Shown here piece by piece: positions 8,846 through 16,982 of a stretch of DNA of 38,580 nt. The DNA is from DASYML01 sp036399835 (GTDB lineage Bacteria; Acidobacteriota; Blastocatellia; Pyrinomonadales; Pyrinomonadaceae). A model generated the notes under the pieces. That model ran no database searches and was not told the origin of the DNA. It saw only the letters and a program-made list of their open reading frames with translations. Both the position numbers and the translations under genes were made by a program. How positions within the stretch are numbered: the first letter of the stretch is position 1; every line of letters begins with the position of its first letter. The stretch spans positions 1 to 38,580 of the forward strand of contig DASWMI010000109.1 of NCBI GenBank assembly GCA_036399835.1, in the 5' to 3' direction.

Positions 8846-11611
8846 TTAAAAGCGATAACGGTAGCGGAGCGTGAGGCTGCGGCCAGGGCCTTCGACGCCC
8901 CAGCTTGGGCCGCGATAATTTTTGTCGCCGATATTCTCGAAGTCGAAGATGAACTCGGAGTTTTCCTGGAAGCGGTAGCCGCCACGCAGGTTGATGAGAC
9001 CGTAGCCGGGCAGGTATGAGAAGAGCGGCGCTGACGTAGCTGTGCCGAGGACGCGGTTCTGGACCTGCGCGAGGGTTTCTCCGGTGAGAATCAGGACCGT
9101 CTCGTCTCCGGTCGCGCATCTGCCGTCTGGTCCAGGAGCGACGAGGCCGCGCACGCATGCTCCGCGCTGGAAGAAGTCGCGTATGTCGTTGCGCGAGCGC
9201 GTCGCGCCGGTGCGACGGTCGCTGAGGTCCAGCGACGAGAGGCGGTTCTGTCGCCCGGCCAGCATGGTGTAGGCTTCGAGCCAGTAACGAGCCTTCAATG
9301 GTTGATAACGCAGACGCAGGAAGCTGGTCGCGGGCGGCGTCCCGCCTTCGATGTTGGGCGGGAGGCCGGTAGCCTTGTCGTAGGCGCGTATGTAAGTGAA
9401 GTTGCCGCCGAAGGTAAAGTCATCCGTCAGGCGAGACTCAAGCGAATATTCGAGACCGTAGAGACGCGCATCCGAAAAGTTTGCGCGGACCAGTACGGGC
9501 GCGGTCGAGAGCGGGACGAAGACGACGCCGTTGGGAAGCTGGCTGGTGATGGGTTGGTCGCCTAGAAACTGCCCGACCGCGCCGGGCGACAGAATCAAAG
9601 CCTGCTTGACGATGGCCTGGTTGATGTCAATCAGAAAGCCCGTCAAATCCGTGTCAAAGCGCCCGCGACGATAACGCAGGCTCAAATCGAAATTATTGCT
9701 CACCTCCGAGCGTTGCTGCTCTACATTTCTCCCGCTTGAGACCGCATCCCTTCCGGCAGTCGTGCCGATAGTCCCGCCAAGCCTGGCAGCCGCGCTCGTA
9801 TCCACCTCAAAGCCGTCGCCCGTCAGTCCGAGCGTGCCGAGGTCCGTGATGTTCGGCGCGCGAAAGCCGCGACTGTAGTTGAAGGCCACGTGAAATTTAT
9901 CGAAGGGCGTGAGGACCAGCCCGAAGCGGCCTGAGAAATCGCTGACGCGTAGGCTGTCGTCGGGCCACAGCGGAAGGCCGCCGACGAGAGGGCTCTGGGC
10001 CGCGCGTGAAAGATAAGAGGCGACGTTAAAACGCAGCGCGCCCGTCAGGCGTAAGCGGTCCGGAATCGCCTCGTAAACATCCTGCACGTAAAAGCCGTAG
10101 AGCAGATAGCGCGCGCCGTTCGGGACTCTGGGCCGCGAGGATGTGGAGATGCCCGTCGCAGGGTTCAGCGTGTAGGCTGGCGCTTTGACTGTCTCCCTGT
10201 AGAAATCGCCGCCGACGAGGAAGGTGTTGCCCTGGCCCAGTTGTTTATCGAGAAAGAAGTTGAAGCCTAGAGCCTGCGTGCGTTCGTACTGGTGCGTGAT
10301 GCCGCCGAAGGGATTCCCGCGCCCGCCCTGGTTGACGCGCTCTTCACGCTGCGCGTTGTAAGAGAAGGTCAGAGAAGCATTGTCAAAAAGTGGACCAACA
10401 CCCTGCTTGAGATAGCGCGCGTAAAAGAAATCGTTCATCAGGTTGCGCAGGTCCGCGATGAGGTTGCCGTCGCCTCCGACCGTTTGGTCATAACGCTTGC
10501 CGCCGTCCTGCTGCCCGCGCTGGTAATGCAGGATAAATTGCTGGTCCGGGTCTGGCGTGTAGTTCAAACGCAGCAGACCCGCATACTGCGTAAAGGCCGT
10601 GTCGGTCAGACGATTTCCGAGGACGTTTGAAGGCAGCCCCAGGAATCGTGTCACGGAAGAATGCGTGTCAATGCCGTTGGCCGGGCGCAAAGTGTTGACG
10701 CGACGCGCGGAGCCGTTGAAGAGCAGACCGAAGCGTCGCGTCCCGTAGGTCAGCAGCGAGTTGCCGCCGTAAGAGAGGTCTGCGCTGTTGAAGAAGGTAT
10801 TAAACTCTCCGTGCGTTTCAGGATTCGCGCCACCAAACTCCGGCGAGCGCGAGATGAGCGAGACCGTCCCGCCCAGCGAGTCCGAGCCATACTGCGCGCT
10901 GTTTGGTCCACGCAGGACTTCGACCGCGCGCAGGCTGCTCGGCTCGTTGAGATTGAAGAAGGTATTGATACCGCCGCGCCCGGCTGAAGTGGTATAGCGC
11001 ACGCCGTCAATGTACGTGGCAACGTTCTTGCCCGTCAGCCCGCGCACGAAAATCGCGCCGATGGTCGGGCTGGTCCGCTGCTGGTAAAGCCCCACCTCCT
11101 CGTTCGCCACCTGCGAGAGAACCGCGGTCGTGCGTAGTTGGATAGCGTTTTCGGGAATCACGTTGACCGACTGCACGATGCGATCCTTGTCCTGCGCCAT
11201 GCCGGCCTCAGCCGTGACAGTCACCTGGTCCGAAACCGGAGCCACTTCGAGCGTCACTTCTAAATTGGCCGTCTCGCCCGGCGTGACTTGCACGCCCAAC
11301 CGCCGCGTCCCGAAATCCGACCTCGCAATCCTGATCTCATAATTGCCTGTCGGCACATCCTTGAAGATGAAAAGACCGTCCGCATCGCTTTCGGCAGAGT
11401 TCAACATGGCCTGCTGCGTGTGGACCAGCAGCACCTTCGCGCCGCCGACTACAGCGCCCGCCTGATCCTTCACGACTCCTGTGATACTCCCGCGCGCACC
11501 CGGCTGGGCCAACGCGCTCCCGCACAGACACGCCAGCATCAAAGCTGCCAGCATCAACGCGCGCACGCTCTTGATGAATCGCTCGCCTCTCATCAATCCG
11601 GTCAATCTCAT
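8846..11611 (-). CDS. TonB-dependent outer-membrane receptor, probably for heme or siderophore
   Basis: A 921-residue outer-membrane receptor. A signal peptide (MLAALMLACLCGSALA) is followed by a carboxypeptidase-regulatory-like domain (residues 40-120, 'SITGVVKDQAGAVVGGAKVL'), a plug with the classic 'VEVLRGPNSAQYGSDSLGG' (about 232-250), and a barrel ending in LRYRYRF. The barrel holds 'GFRAPNITDLGTLG'; a FRAP box is common in heme receptors, but the paired NPNL box is not evident, so heme is only a suggestion. It converges with hmuTUV, making it a candidate outer-membrane partner. The ATG at 11611 is preceded by GGAAGGGG on the minus strand, a good ribosome site. Confidence 0.88.
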   Translation of the reverse strand: MRLTGLMRGERFIKSVRALMLAALMLACLCGSALAQPGARGSITGVVKDQAGAVVGGAKVLLVHTQQAMLNSAESDADGLFIFKDVPTGNYEIRIARSDFGTRRLGVQVTPGETANLEVTLEVAPVSDQVTVTAEAGMAQDKDRIVQSVNVIPENAIQLRTTAVLSQVANEEVGLYQQRTSPTIGAIFVRGLTGKNVATYIDGVRYTTSAGRGGINTFFNLNEPSSLRAVEVLRGPNSAQYGSDSLGGTVSLISRSPEFGGANPETHGEFNTFFNSADLSYGGNSLLTYGTRRFGLLFNGSARRVNTLRPANGIDTHSSVTRFLGLPSNVLGNRLTDTAFTQYAGLLRLNYTPDPDQQFILHYQRGQQDGGKRYDQTVGGDGNLIADLRNLMNDFFYARYLKQGVGPLFDNASLTFSYNAQREERVNQGGRGNPFGGITHQYERTQALGFNFFLDKQLGQGNTFLVGGDFYRETVKAPAYTLNPATGISTSSRPRVPNGARYLLYGFYVQDVYEAIPDRLRLTGALRFNVASYLSRAAQSPLVGGLPLWPDDSLRVSDFSGRFGLVLTPFDKFHVAFNYSRGFRAPNITDLGTLGLTGDGFEVDTSAAARLGGTIGTTAGRDAVSSGRNVEQQRSEVSNNFDLSLRYRRGRFDTDLTGFLIDINQAIVKQALILSPGAVGQFLGDQPITSQLPNGVVFVPLSTAPVLVRANFSDARLYGLEYSLESRLTDDFTFGGNFTYIRAYDKATGLPPNIEGGTPPATSFLRLRYQPLKARYWLEAYTMLAGRQNRLSSLDLSDRRTGATRSRNDIRDFFQRGACVRGLVAPGPDGRCATGDETVLILTGETLAQVQNRVLGTATSAPLFSYLPGYGLINLRGGYRFQENSEFIFDFENIGDKNYRGPSWGVEGPGRSLTLRYRYRF

Positions 11612-11961
11612 CTTGCCCCTTCCTTTAACGCAAGGCCCCTCTCTGTATCTTCCTCAAAGCGCGGCCTGAGCTACTGCCTGTCCAGGCCATGTTTTAATCC
11701 TGTGTGCGATGCGCCGTAGACTGTCAGAGGTTAAAGGCCATCGCTCTTTTAGAGGGAAGCGTCTTTGAAAATTTTTGAGAACAGATGTCGGACGCTCAAA
11801 ATAGCTTTAATTATCATCTACTACCAGCAATCGTAGACGGCTTTGATGAGGCGCAAGAGATTTTACATGAAGGGAGATTTATTGGACCAGCGAGACTCCC
11901 GGGGGGAAGGAATGCCTGTCATGGCAGGGCTGATTCCCGCGCCGCGTTTAGCTCTAAGCTG
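11612..11961. other. Intergenic region upstream of the second TonB receptor
   Basis: This 350-bp stretch has no convincing gene. It carries a weak promoter candidate for the minus-strand receptor (11771-11799), an AT-rich patch at 11800-11820, one TGGACCA palindrome (11883-11889) and short GC-rich inverted repeats near 11915-11927 that may end the M56 gene transcript. Confidence 0.5.
11771..11799 (-). promoter_or_regulatory. Weak promoter candidate for the second TonB receptor
   Basis: On the minus strand, TTGAGC (complement of 11794-11799) and AAAAAT (complement of 11771-11776) are 17 bp apart. Each matches 4/6 of consensus. The 5' leader would be about 155 nt. Confidence 0.3.
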
Positions 11962-12975
11962 TCAATTCAGCGCCGAGACGAGACGCTCAATCGCCAGATG
12001 AACGGAAGCGAGCGTGTGAGGATTAGTCATCATCAAAACCGTCAGGGCAAACAGCGCGCAGCTTATCGCCCGCCAGGTCCAGACGGTCAAGCCTGAGAGC
12101 AGGCCGGACTTTTCTTCTCCTGGCAGATGTTCCCCGGATGCCAGCTCAAGCAATCTGCGCACGCGCCATATCACGCCTTCGCTTTCGTCTCCGAGTAAAA
12201 AAGCTCCGACGGGCATCGAAGGCTTTGCGCCAGCCGGAATCATGCGCGCAATCTCGATCAGGGCGGAAGCCAGGCTGAGAGCCGCCTTCGGGCCAAGACG
12301 CGCGGCATATTCATCCGCCGCGGCTTCGGCGTTACTGGTCCAGGCTCGGTCCAGTGAGCGCCCGCACGGGACAATCGTCAAGACATCTCGGCACACACGC
12401 ATCAAGACACGCTTGAGATTATCGCGCGCGGCGAGATGGCCGCATTCATGCGCGAGGGCCGCAGACAGTTCTTCTTCTGCGAGCGCATCAAGCACGCGCG
12501 CGGAGATAAAGAGTCTGGGTCGCAGCAGGCCGACGATGGCGATGACGGGAAATTTATGCGGAATGCTGTAGGCCGGAATGCTCAAGCCGCGCAGGCTGAC
12601 AGGCTCTGCCTGACGCAGCCAGTCTGCGAGCAAGCCTCTGGTCGCGCGCCAGGAGACGAAGCCGCGCCAGAGCGCCAGCGCAATCCCGCTGGCCGAGAGC
12701 AGCGCGACCAGCGCGAGCTTAAAGCTGATAGCCTCGCTGGTTGTGCGCGGCTCGTGGGCCAGATAAGCCGGAATCAGCAGCGCCATGACAAAGATGAAGG
12801 CGCAGGCGGGCGGGATAAAGCGTAGCGCGAAGATAAAGCTGGCGCGCACACTCGCGGGCCAGCGGCGTGCTCGACTCTTGACAATGTGCCAGCAGCCGCT
12901 CGCCAAGAGCGTCGCCAGAGTGTTGACGGCCAAGAGCGCCGCCAGCGCCAGACAGATGCCAAGCCCTTCGTACAT
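11962..12975 (-). CDS. M56 (BlaR1/MecR1-like) membrane metallopeptidase
   Basis: A 337-residue protein with N-terminal transmembrane helices (LGICLALAALLAVNTLATLL, then segments near residues 50-70 and 88-105) and a cytoplasmic zinc peptidase domain. The domain is marked by HECGH in 'LSAALAHECGHLAARDNLKR', followed by 'AAADEYAARLGPKAALS', which supplies the third Glu ligand. A last hydrophobic helix lies near 306-318. No C-terminal penicillin-binding sensor domain is present, so it is a short M56 protein rather than a full BlaR1. It follows the BlaI-type repressor by 6 bp, and its GAGG ribosome site overlaps the repressor stop. In this family the peptidase relieves BlaI repression after a signal; the signal here is unknown. 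Confidence 0.88.
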   Translation of the reverse strand: MYEGLGICLALAALLAVNTLATLLASGCWHIVKSRARRWPASVRASFIFALRFIPPACAFIFVMALLIPAYLAHEPRTTSEAISFKLALVALLSASGIALALWRGFVSWRATRGLLADWLRQAEPVSLRGLSIPAYSIPHKFPVIAIVGLLRPRLFISARVLDALAEEELSAALAHECGHLAARDNLKRVLMRVCRDVLTIVPCGRSLDRAWTSNAEAAADEYAARLGPKAALSLASALIEIARMIPAGAKPSMPVGAFLLGDESEGVIWRVRRLLELASGEHLPGEEKSGLLSGLTVWTWRAISCALFALTVLMMTNPHTLASVHLAIERLVSALN

Positions 12976-12981
12976 AGCTCC

Positions 12982-13425
12982 TCAGCCCTTGCGACGCAGC
13001 TCCCTTTTCTTCTCTTTGACCAGCCGGTCCAGTTCTTCCAGCAGGCTCAGGTCGCGCTCGCTGACGGCATCCACAATACAGGCCAGCACAGGCTCGCCCC
13101 CCTTCGCGCCGAGACCGAGCAGCCCATCTATCACGTCTACTGCGAAGCCCTGCTCAAACTCTTCACGCGAGACGCGCGGCGCGTAGAGAAACGCACGCCC
13201 ATCCTTACGCCGGTTGAGCAGACCCTTCTTGTGCAGCCGGTCCAGCGTCGTCATCAGGGTCGTGTAAGCCATGCGCTCTTCAAAAGCCTGGTAGACATCG
13301 CGAACGCTCAGCTCTCCGCGCCGCCAGGATTGCTCCATCACCTCGCGCTCCAACTTGCCGAGTGCCGGAAGCACCACCTCCTGCGGTCTCCTGAACCCGC
13401 GCAACGTAAACTGCGGTTTCTTCAT
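12982..13425 (-). CDS. BlaI/MecI/CopY family transcriptional repressor
   Basis: A 147-residue winged-helix repressor. The DNA-binding domain (residues 15-85) contains 'LGKLEREVMEQSWRRGELSV' and 'YTTLMTTLDRLHKKGLLNRR', both characteristic of BlaI-type proteins. The C-terminal dimerisation helices end in a lysine/arginine-rich tail. It is first in an operon with the M56 peptidase. The gene has no Shine-Dalgarno sequence: the predicted -10 ends 8 nt before the ATG, so the mRNA is probably leaderless. It likely represses its own promoter. Confidence 0.9.
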   Translation of the reverse strand: MKKPQFTLRGFRRPQEVVLPALGKLEREVMEQSWRRGELSVRDVYQAFEERMAYTTLMTTLDRLHKKGLLNRRKDGRAFLYAPRVSREEFEQGFAVDVIDGLLGLGAKGGEPVLACIVDAVSERDLSLLEELDRLVKEKKRELRRKG

Positions 13426-13433
13426 GCGGCGAA

Positions 13434-13462
13434 GTATTAGACAACGCCAGCTTCTTTGTCAA
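13434..13462 (-). promoter_or_regulatory. blaI-type promoter with overlapping inverted-repeat operator
   Basis: On the minus strand a perfect -35 (TTGACA, complement of 13457-13462) and a -10 (TAATAC, complement of 13434-13439) are separated by exactly 17 bp. The inverted repeat GACAA-N11-TTGTC (13440-13460) lies across the spacer and -35, where a BlaI dimer could block RNA polymerase. The start of transcription would fall at or next to the ATG. Confidence 0.75.
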
Positions 13463-13470
13463 ACGGGGAA

Positions 13471-13540
13471 AGTCTCAGGGTCTGGAGTCAAAAGAAAAAA
13501 GCCTTTGACTCCAGACTCCAGACTCTCGGACTCTGAGACT
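13471..13540. repeat. GACTC-word stutter hairpin upstream of uvrA
   Basis: The left arm (13471-13492) pairs with 13504-13516 and again with 13531-13540, leaving a 14-nt bulge that repeats part of the arm. The right half is a direct repeat of GACTCCA/GACTCTC/GACTCTG words. It sits between the divergent blaI and uvrA genes. No gene is present; a regulatory role is not demonstrated. Confidence 0.7.
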
Positions 13541-13640
13541 CTGCTTACGCGCTTCGTCTACGGGCCAAAACGGGTTATGATGTGTGGTTTGCCGCAGCAG
13601 GAAATTTTCATCTATCTGCTCCGGGACATTGATTCAAGAC

Positions 13641-16514
13641 ATGACACAAGAAGCCATAGAAGTGCGCGGGGCGCGCGTTAACAATCTCAAGAACATCTCT
13701 TTTGATATCCCTGTGGGCCAGTTGACGGTCGTCACGGGTGTCAGCGGGTCTGGCAAATCGTCGCTCGCCTTCGACACCATTTACGCCGAAGGCCAGCGCC
13801 GCTATGTCGAATCGCTCTCGGCCTATGCGCGGCAATTTTTGGAGCGGATGGATAAGCCGGATGTTGACGAAGTGCGCGGTATCGCGCCCGCCATCGCTAT
13901 CCGGCAGAAGAACTCTACACGCAACCCGCGCTCGACCGTCGGCACGCAAACGGAAATCTACGATTACCTGCGGCTGCTTTACGCGCGCACGGGCACGACC
14001 TTTTGCCGCGTCTGCGGGCGCGAGGTGCACCGCGATTCGCCGGAGTCAGCCGCGCAGGAAGTCCTCCAGGCTCTCGATGAAGGGACGCGCTTTTATGTGC
14101 TCTTCCCTGCCGAAGCCGGGATGTTTCTGGAGACGAACGGCGACGGTGCAAAGAAGAGCGGCGCGAAGCGAAAAACAAAAGCCGCCGAGAAGCCCGGGAC
14201 GATTGACCGCAGACAGATTACGGCCCACCTGATGAGCCTCATGCAGCGCGGTTTTACGCGGCTCTACCACGCGGGCCGGACGATTGACCTCGCTTCTCCT
14301 GACGATTACACGCTCGACAGCTTCGAGAATGTTTATGTGCTGGTGGACCGCCTGGTCGCGCGGCCCGACGTGCGCGAGCGGCTGGTGGATTCCTTCGAGA
14401 CTTGCTTTCAGGAAGGCCACGGCACGGCCATCGTCGAATCGGCTGAGGCCGCACCTGAGCGTCTCAATTTTTCCGAACGCTTTGAGTGCAAATACGACGG
14501 GACCATTTACGCCCAGCCTGAGCCTAGACTTTTCAGCTTCAACAATCCTTACGGCGCGTGCCCTTCATGCCAGGGCTTCGGCAATATCATCGGGCTGGAC
14601 CTCAACCTCGTGATTCCTAATCCCGCTCTGACTTTGAACCAGGGAGCCATAGAACCCTGGACCAAACCACAGCACGATTGGGCCAGGGCCGAGCTCAAAC
14701 GCTTCTGCAAACAGGAGCGCATTGCTATGGACGTGCCCTTTAACGAATTGTCCCGAGTGGACCAGCGGGCCGTCATCGAAGGCAAGGGACACTGGGGCGG
14801 CGTGCGCGGCTTCTTCGCCTGGCTTGAGACGAAGAAATACAAGCTACACGTGCGCGTCTTCCTCTCCAAGTACAGAGGCTATACGCTCTGCCCCGATTGC
14901 GGCGGCGGGCGGCTCAGGCAGGAGGCGCGAGACGTTCTGGTCGGCGGCAAGACCCTCCCGGAAGTCTGCGCTCGCTCGATTAAAGAGACCGCAGTCTTCT
15001 TCGATGAGCTTGAGCTTTCGACCGAGCAGATGGCGATTGCGGACAAGGTGCTGCACGAAATTAGAAGGCGGCTGCGTTTCCTGGTGGATGTCGGTCTGGA
15101 CTACCTGACGCTGGACCGCCTGGCCTCCACGCTCTCTGGCGGCGAAGCGCAGCGCATCCAACTGGCGACCAACCTCGGCTCATCTCTCGTCGGCGCGCTC
15201 TACGTCCTGGACGAGCCTTCCATAGGTCTCCACCCGCGCGACTCCGAACGGCTGATTCGCCTGCTTCACAACCTGCGCGATATTGGCAACACTGTGCTCG
15301 TCGTCGAACATGACCCCGAGATGATGCGCGCCGCCGACTACATACTTGATATTGGACCAGCCGCTGGCGAGCTTGGCGGCCAGATTATTTATGAAGGCGA
15401 CTTTGAGCACCTGCTGCGCGATAAGGCTTCACTGACGGCGCGTTACCTGCGCGGCGAGGCCGAGATTAAAGGTCCAAAGCAACGCCGCGCGCCGCAGAAA
15501 AGGCGTCTCACGCTGCGCGGCGCGACCGAACACAATCTCAAGAACATAGATATTGAACTGCCGCTCGACCTGCTGGCCTGCGTGACGGGCGTTTCCGGCT
15601 CGGGCAAATCAACGCTGATCCACGACTGCATCTATGCCGGTCTCAAGAAGCAGCGCGGCGAGTGGCAGGGACACGTCGGCGCGTTCAAGGATTTGACGGG
15701 CGGCCAGTATATTGACGATTGCATTCTGGTGGACCAGTCGCCCATCGGTCGCACCCCGCGCTCGAACCCTGTCACTTACATCAAGGTCTACGACGCGATT
15801 CGCGAAGCCTTCTCTTCAACGCGCGAGGCGCAGGCGCACGGCTTCGATCCCTCCTTCTTCTCTTTCAATGTGCCGGGCGGGCGCTGCGAAGTCTGCCAGG
15901 GAGACGGCACGGTGACGGTCGAGATGCAGTTTCTGGCCGATGTTGAGCTGGTCTGCGAAGAATGCAAGGGGTCGCGCTTCAAGCCGCAGATACTTGAGGT
16001 GCGTTATCGCGGCAAGAATATCAACGACGTGCTCAACATGACGGTGCGCGAGGCCATGAGCTTTTTCCGCGAAGTGCCGAAGATTACGAATCGCCTGCGC
16101 GTGCTCGATGACGTCGGGCTTGGGTATCTACGACTGGGCCAATCTGCGACGACCCTTTCGGGCGGCGAAGCGCAGCGCGTCAAGCTCGCCGCGCATCTCT
16201 CGAAACGCACCGGCGCGAAGACTCTCTACATCTTCGACGAGCCGACCACAGGTCTACACTTCGACGACATCAACAAGCTGCTCGCGGCCTTCCGCGCCCT
16301 GCTCGAAGCGGGCGGCTCGCTCCTCGTCATCGAGCACAATCTGGATGTCATCAAAACCGCAGACTACATCATAGACCTCGGTCCGGAAGGCGGAGACGCC
16401 GGCGGGCACGTCGTCGCCAAGGGAACGCCCGAAGAGATTATGCAAGCGCCCGCCTCACACACGGGCCGCTTTCTGCGCGCGCATCTCGCACATTCAAACG
16501 GAAATACAATCTAA
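13641..16514 (+). CDS. uvrA: UvrABC excinuclease subunit A
   Basis: A 957-residue UvrA, the damage-recognition ATPase of nucleotide excision repair, which acts as a dimer and loads UvrB onto DNA. Two ABC modules are visible: Walker A GVSGSGKSS (about residue 33) and GVSGSGKST (about 650), signatures LSGGEAQRIQLA (about 498) and LSGGEAQRVKLA (about 840), and Walker B 'LYVLDEPSIGLHP' and 'LYIFDEPTTGLHF'. Zinc modules show CPSC...CPDC and CEVC...CEEC. A lysine-rich insert (near residues 170-190, GAKKSGAKRKTKAAEKPG) lies in the UvrB-binding region. The ATG at 13641 gives the standard N-terminus; longer in-frame starts add a non-conserved tail that runs into the intergenic sequence. Confidence 0.98.
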   Translation: MTQEAIEVRGARVNNLKNISFDIPVGQLTVVTGVSGSGKSSLAFDTIYAEGQRRYVESLSAYARQFLERMDKPDVDEVRGIAPAIAIRQKNSTRNPRSTVGTQTEIYDYLRLLYARTGTTFCRVCGREVHRDSPESAAQEVLQALDEGTRFYVLFPAEAGMFLETNGDGAKKSGAKRKTKAAEKPGTIDRRQITAHLMSLMQRGFTRLYHAGRTIDLASPDDYTLDSFENVYVLVDRLVARPDVRERLVDSFETCFQEGHGTAIVESAEAAPERLNFSERFECKYDGTIYAQPEPRLFSFNNPYGACPSCQGFGNIIGLDLNLVIPNPALTLNQGAIEPWTKPQHDWARAELKRFCKQERIAMDVPFNELSRVDQRAVIEGKGHWGGVRGFFAWLETKKYKLHVRVFLSKYRGYTLCPDCGGGRLRQEARDVLVGGKTLPEVCARSIKETAVFFDELELSTEQMAIADKVLHEIRRRLRFLVDVGLDYLTLDRLASTLSGGEAQRIQLATNLGSSLVGALYVLDEPSIGLHPRDSERLIRLLHNLRDIGNTVLVVEHDPEMMRAADYILDIGPAAGELGGQIIYEGDFEHLLRDKASLTARYLRGEAEIKGPKQRRAPQKRRLTLRGATEHNLKNIDIELPLDLLACVTGVSGSGKSTLIHDCIYAGLKKQRGEWQGHVGAFKDLTGGQYIDDCILVDQSPIGRTPRSNPVTYIKVYDAIREAFSSTREAQAHGFDPSFFSFNVPGGRCEVCQGDGTVTVEMQFLADVELVCEECKGSRFKPQILEVRYRGKNINDVLNMTVREAMSFFREVPKITNRLRVLDDVGLGYLRLGQSATTLSGGEAQRVKLAAHLSKRTGAKTLYIFDEPTTGLHFDDINKLLAAFRALLEAGGSLLVIEHNLDVIKTADYIIDLGPEGGDAGGHVVAKGTPEEIMQAPASHTGRFLRAHLAHSNGNTI

Positions 16515-16534
16515 AATGGTAGAGACTCCGGCCC

Positions 16535-16577
16535 GCGACGGTTGAAGATAAAAGGCTCGCTTATCTTCCATCGTCGC
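16535..16577 (+). terminator. Long hairpin after uvrA
   Basis: The arms 16535-16551 and 16561-16577 pair over 17 positions with two mismatches, around a 9-nt loop. GGCCC/GGGCC pairing extends the stem outwards through a bulge. There is no T-run, so it may be a 3'-end stabiliser rather than an intrinsic terminator. Confidence 0.5.
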
Positions 16578-16829
16578 TGACCGGGGCCTGACGCTTCTTG
16601 ATAATGCTCTGGTCCGGCGCTGAAGCGCTGGTCCAGTTGTCCGGCGTCCCTCGCGTGCGACACTCGCCAGGCTTTAAAACTTGCGGATAAGGCTGGTCCA
16701 GGCTCTCTTCAGCCAGTCCCGCAGAGCATCTTTTTTAAATCTCGCGGGCAGCTTCTCTCTCTCCCCTAACCCTTTAAAATTAGTCATTTAAGCCCCTTCC
16801 GGTAATCCGGCGCGCGGGCTTCGGCGAGG

Positions 16830-16872
16830 CTCAAGAATTCCTCAAGGATTTCTCAAGCGGGTTGCTTATGCT
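16830..16872 (+). promoter_or_regulatory. Three CTCAAG direct repeats at 11-bp spacing with candidate -10
   Basis: CTCAAG occurs at 16830, 16841 and 16852, exactly 11 bp apart, with similar flanks (AATTC, GATTT). TATGCT at 16867-16872 could be a -10. The repeats then cover the -35 position, the geometry of an OmpR/PhoB-type activator site. The cognate regulator is not in the window. Confidence 0.45.
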
Positions 16873-16982
16873 GTACCCATCAAAAAGCAGTTGCCGTTTG
16901 TCGTAGCTCGAAAACATTTTGACATCACGCCCATTCGCGACCCACGCCCGTCGGTGAGTCGCCGTTGACAGGAGGTCTTCTT

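Larger units (their letters stand above)
16515..16982. other. Intergenic region between uvrA and the Asp-box protein
   Basis: A 468-bp gap without a convincing gene. It holds a long imperfect hairpin just after uvrA (16535-16577), two exact TGGTCCA palindromes (16629-16635, 16694-16700) plus a near copy TGGTCCG, three 11-bp-period CTCAAG repeats (16830-16857) and a strong ribosome site GGAGGT at 16971-16976. Confidence 0.6.

Noticed and set aside
11803..11820. Possible Fur box upstream of the second TonB receptor (TGATAAT half-site on the minus strand)
   Set aside because: Only one half matches the Fur consensus; the second half agrees at two of seven positions.
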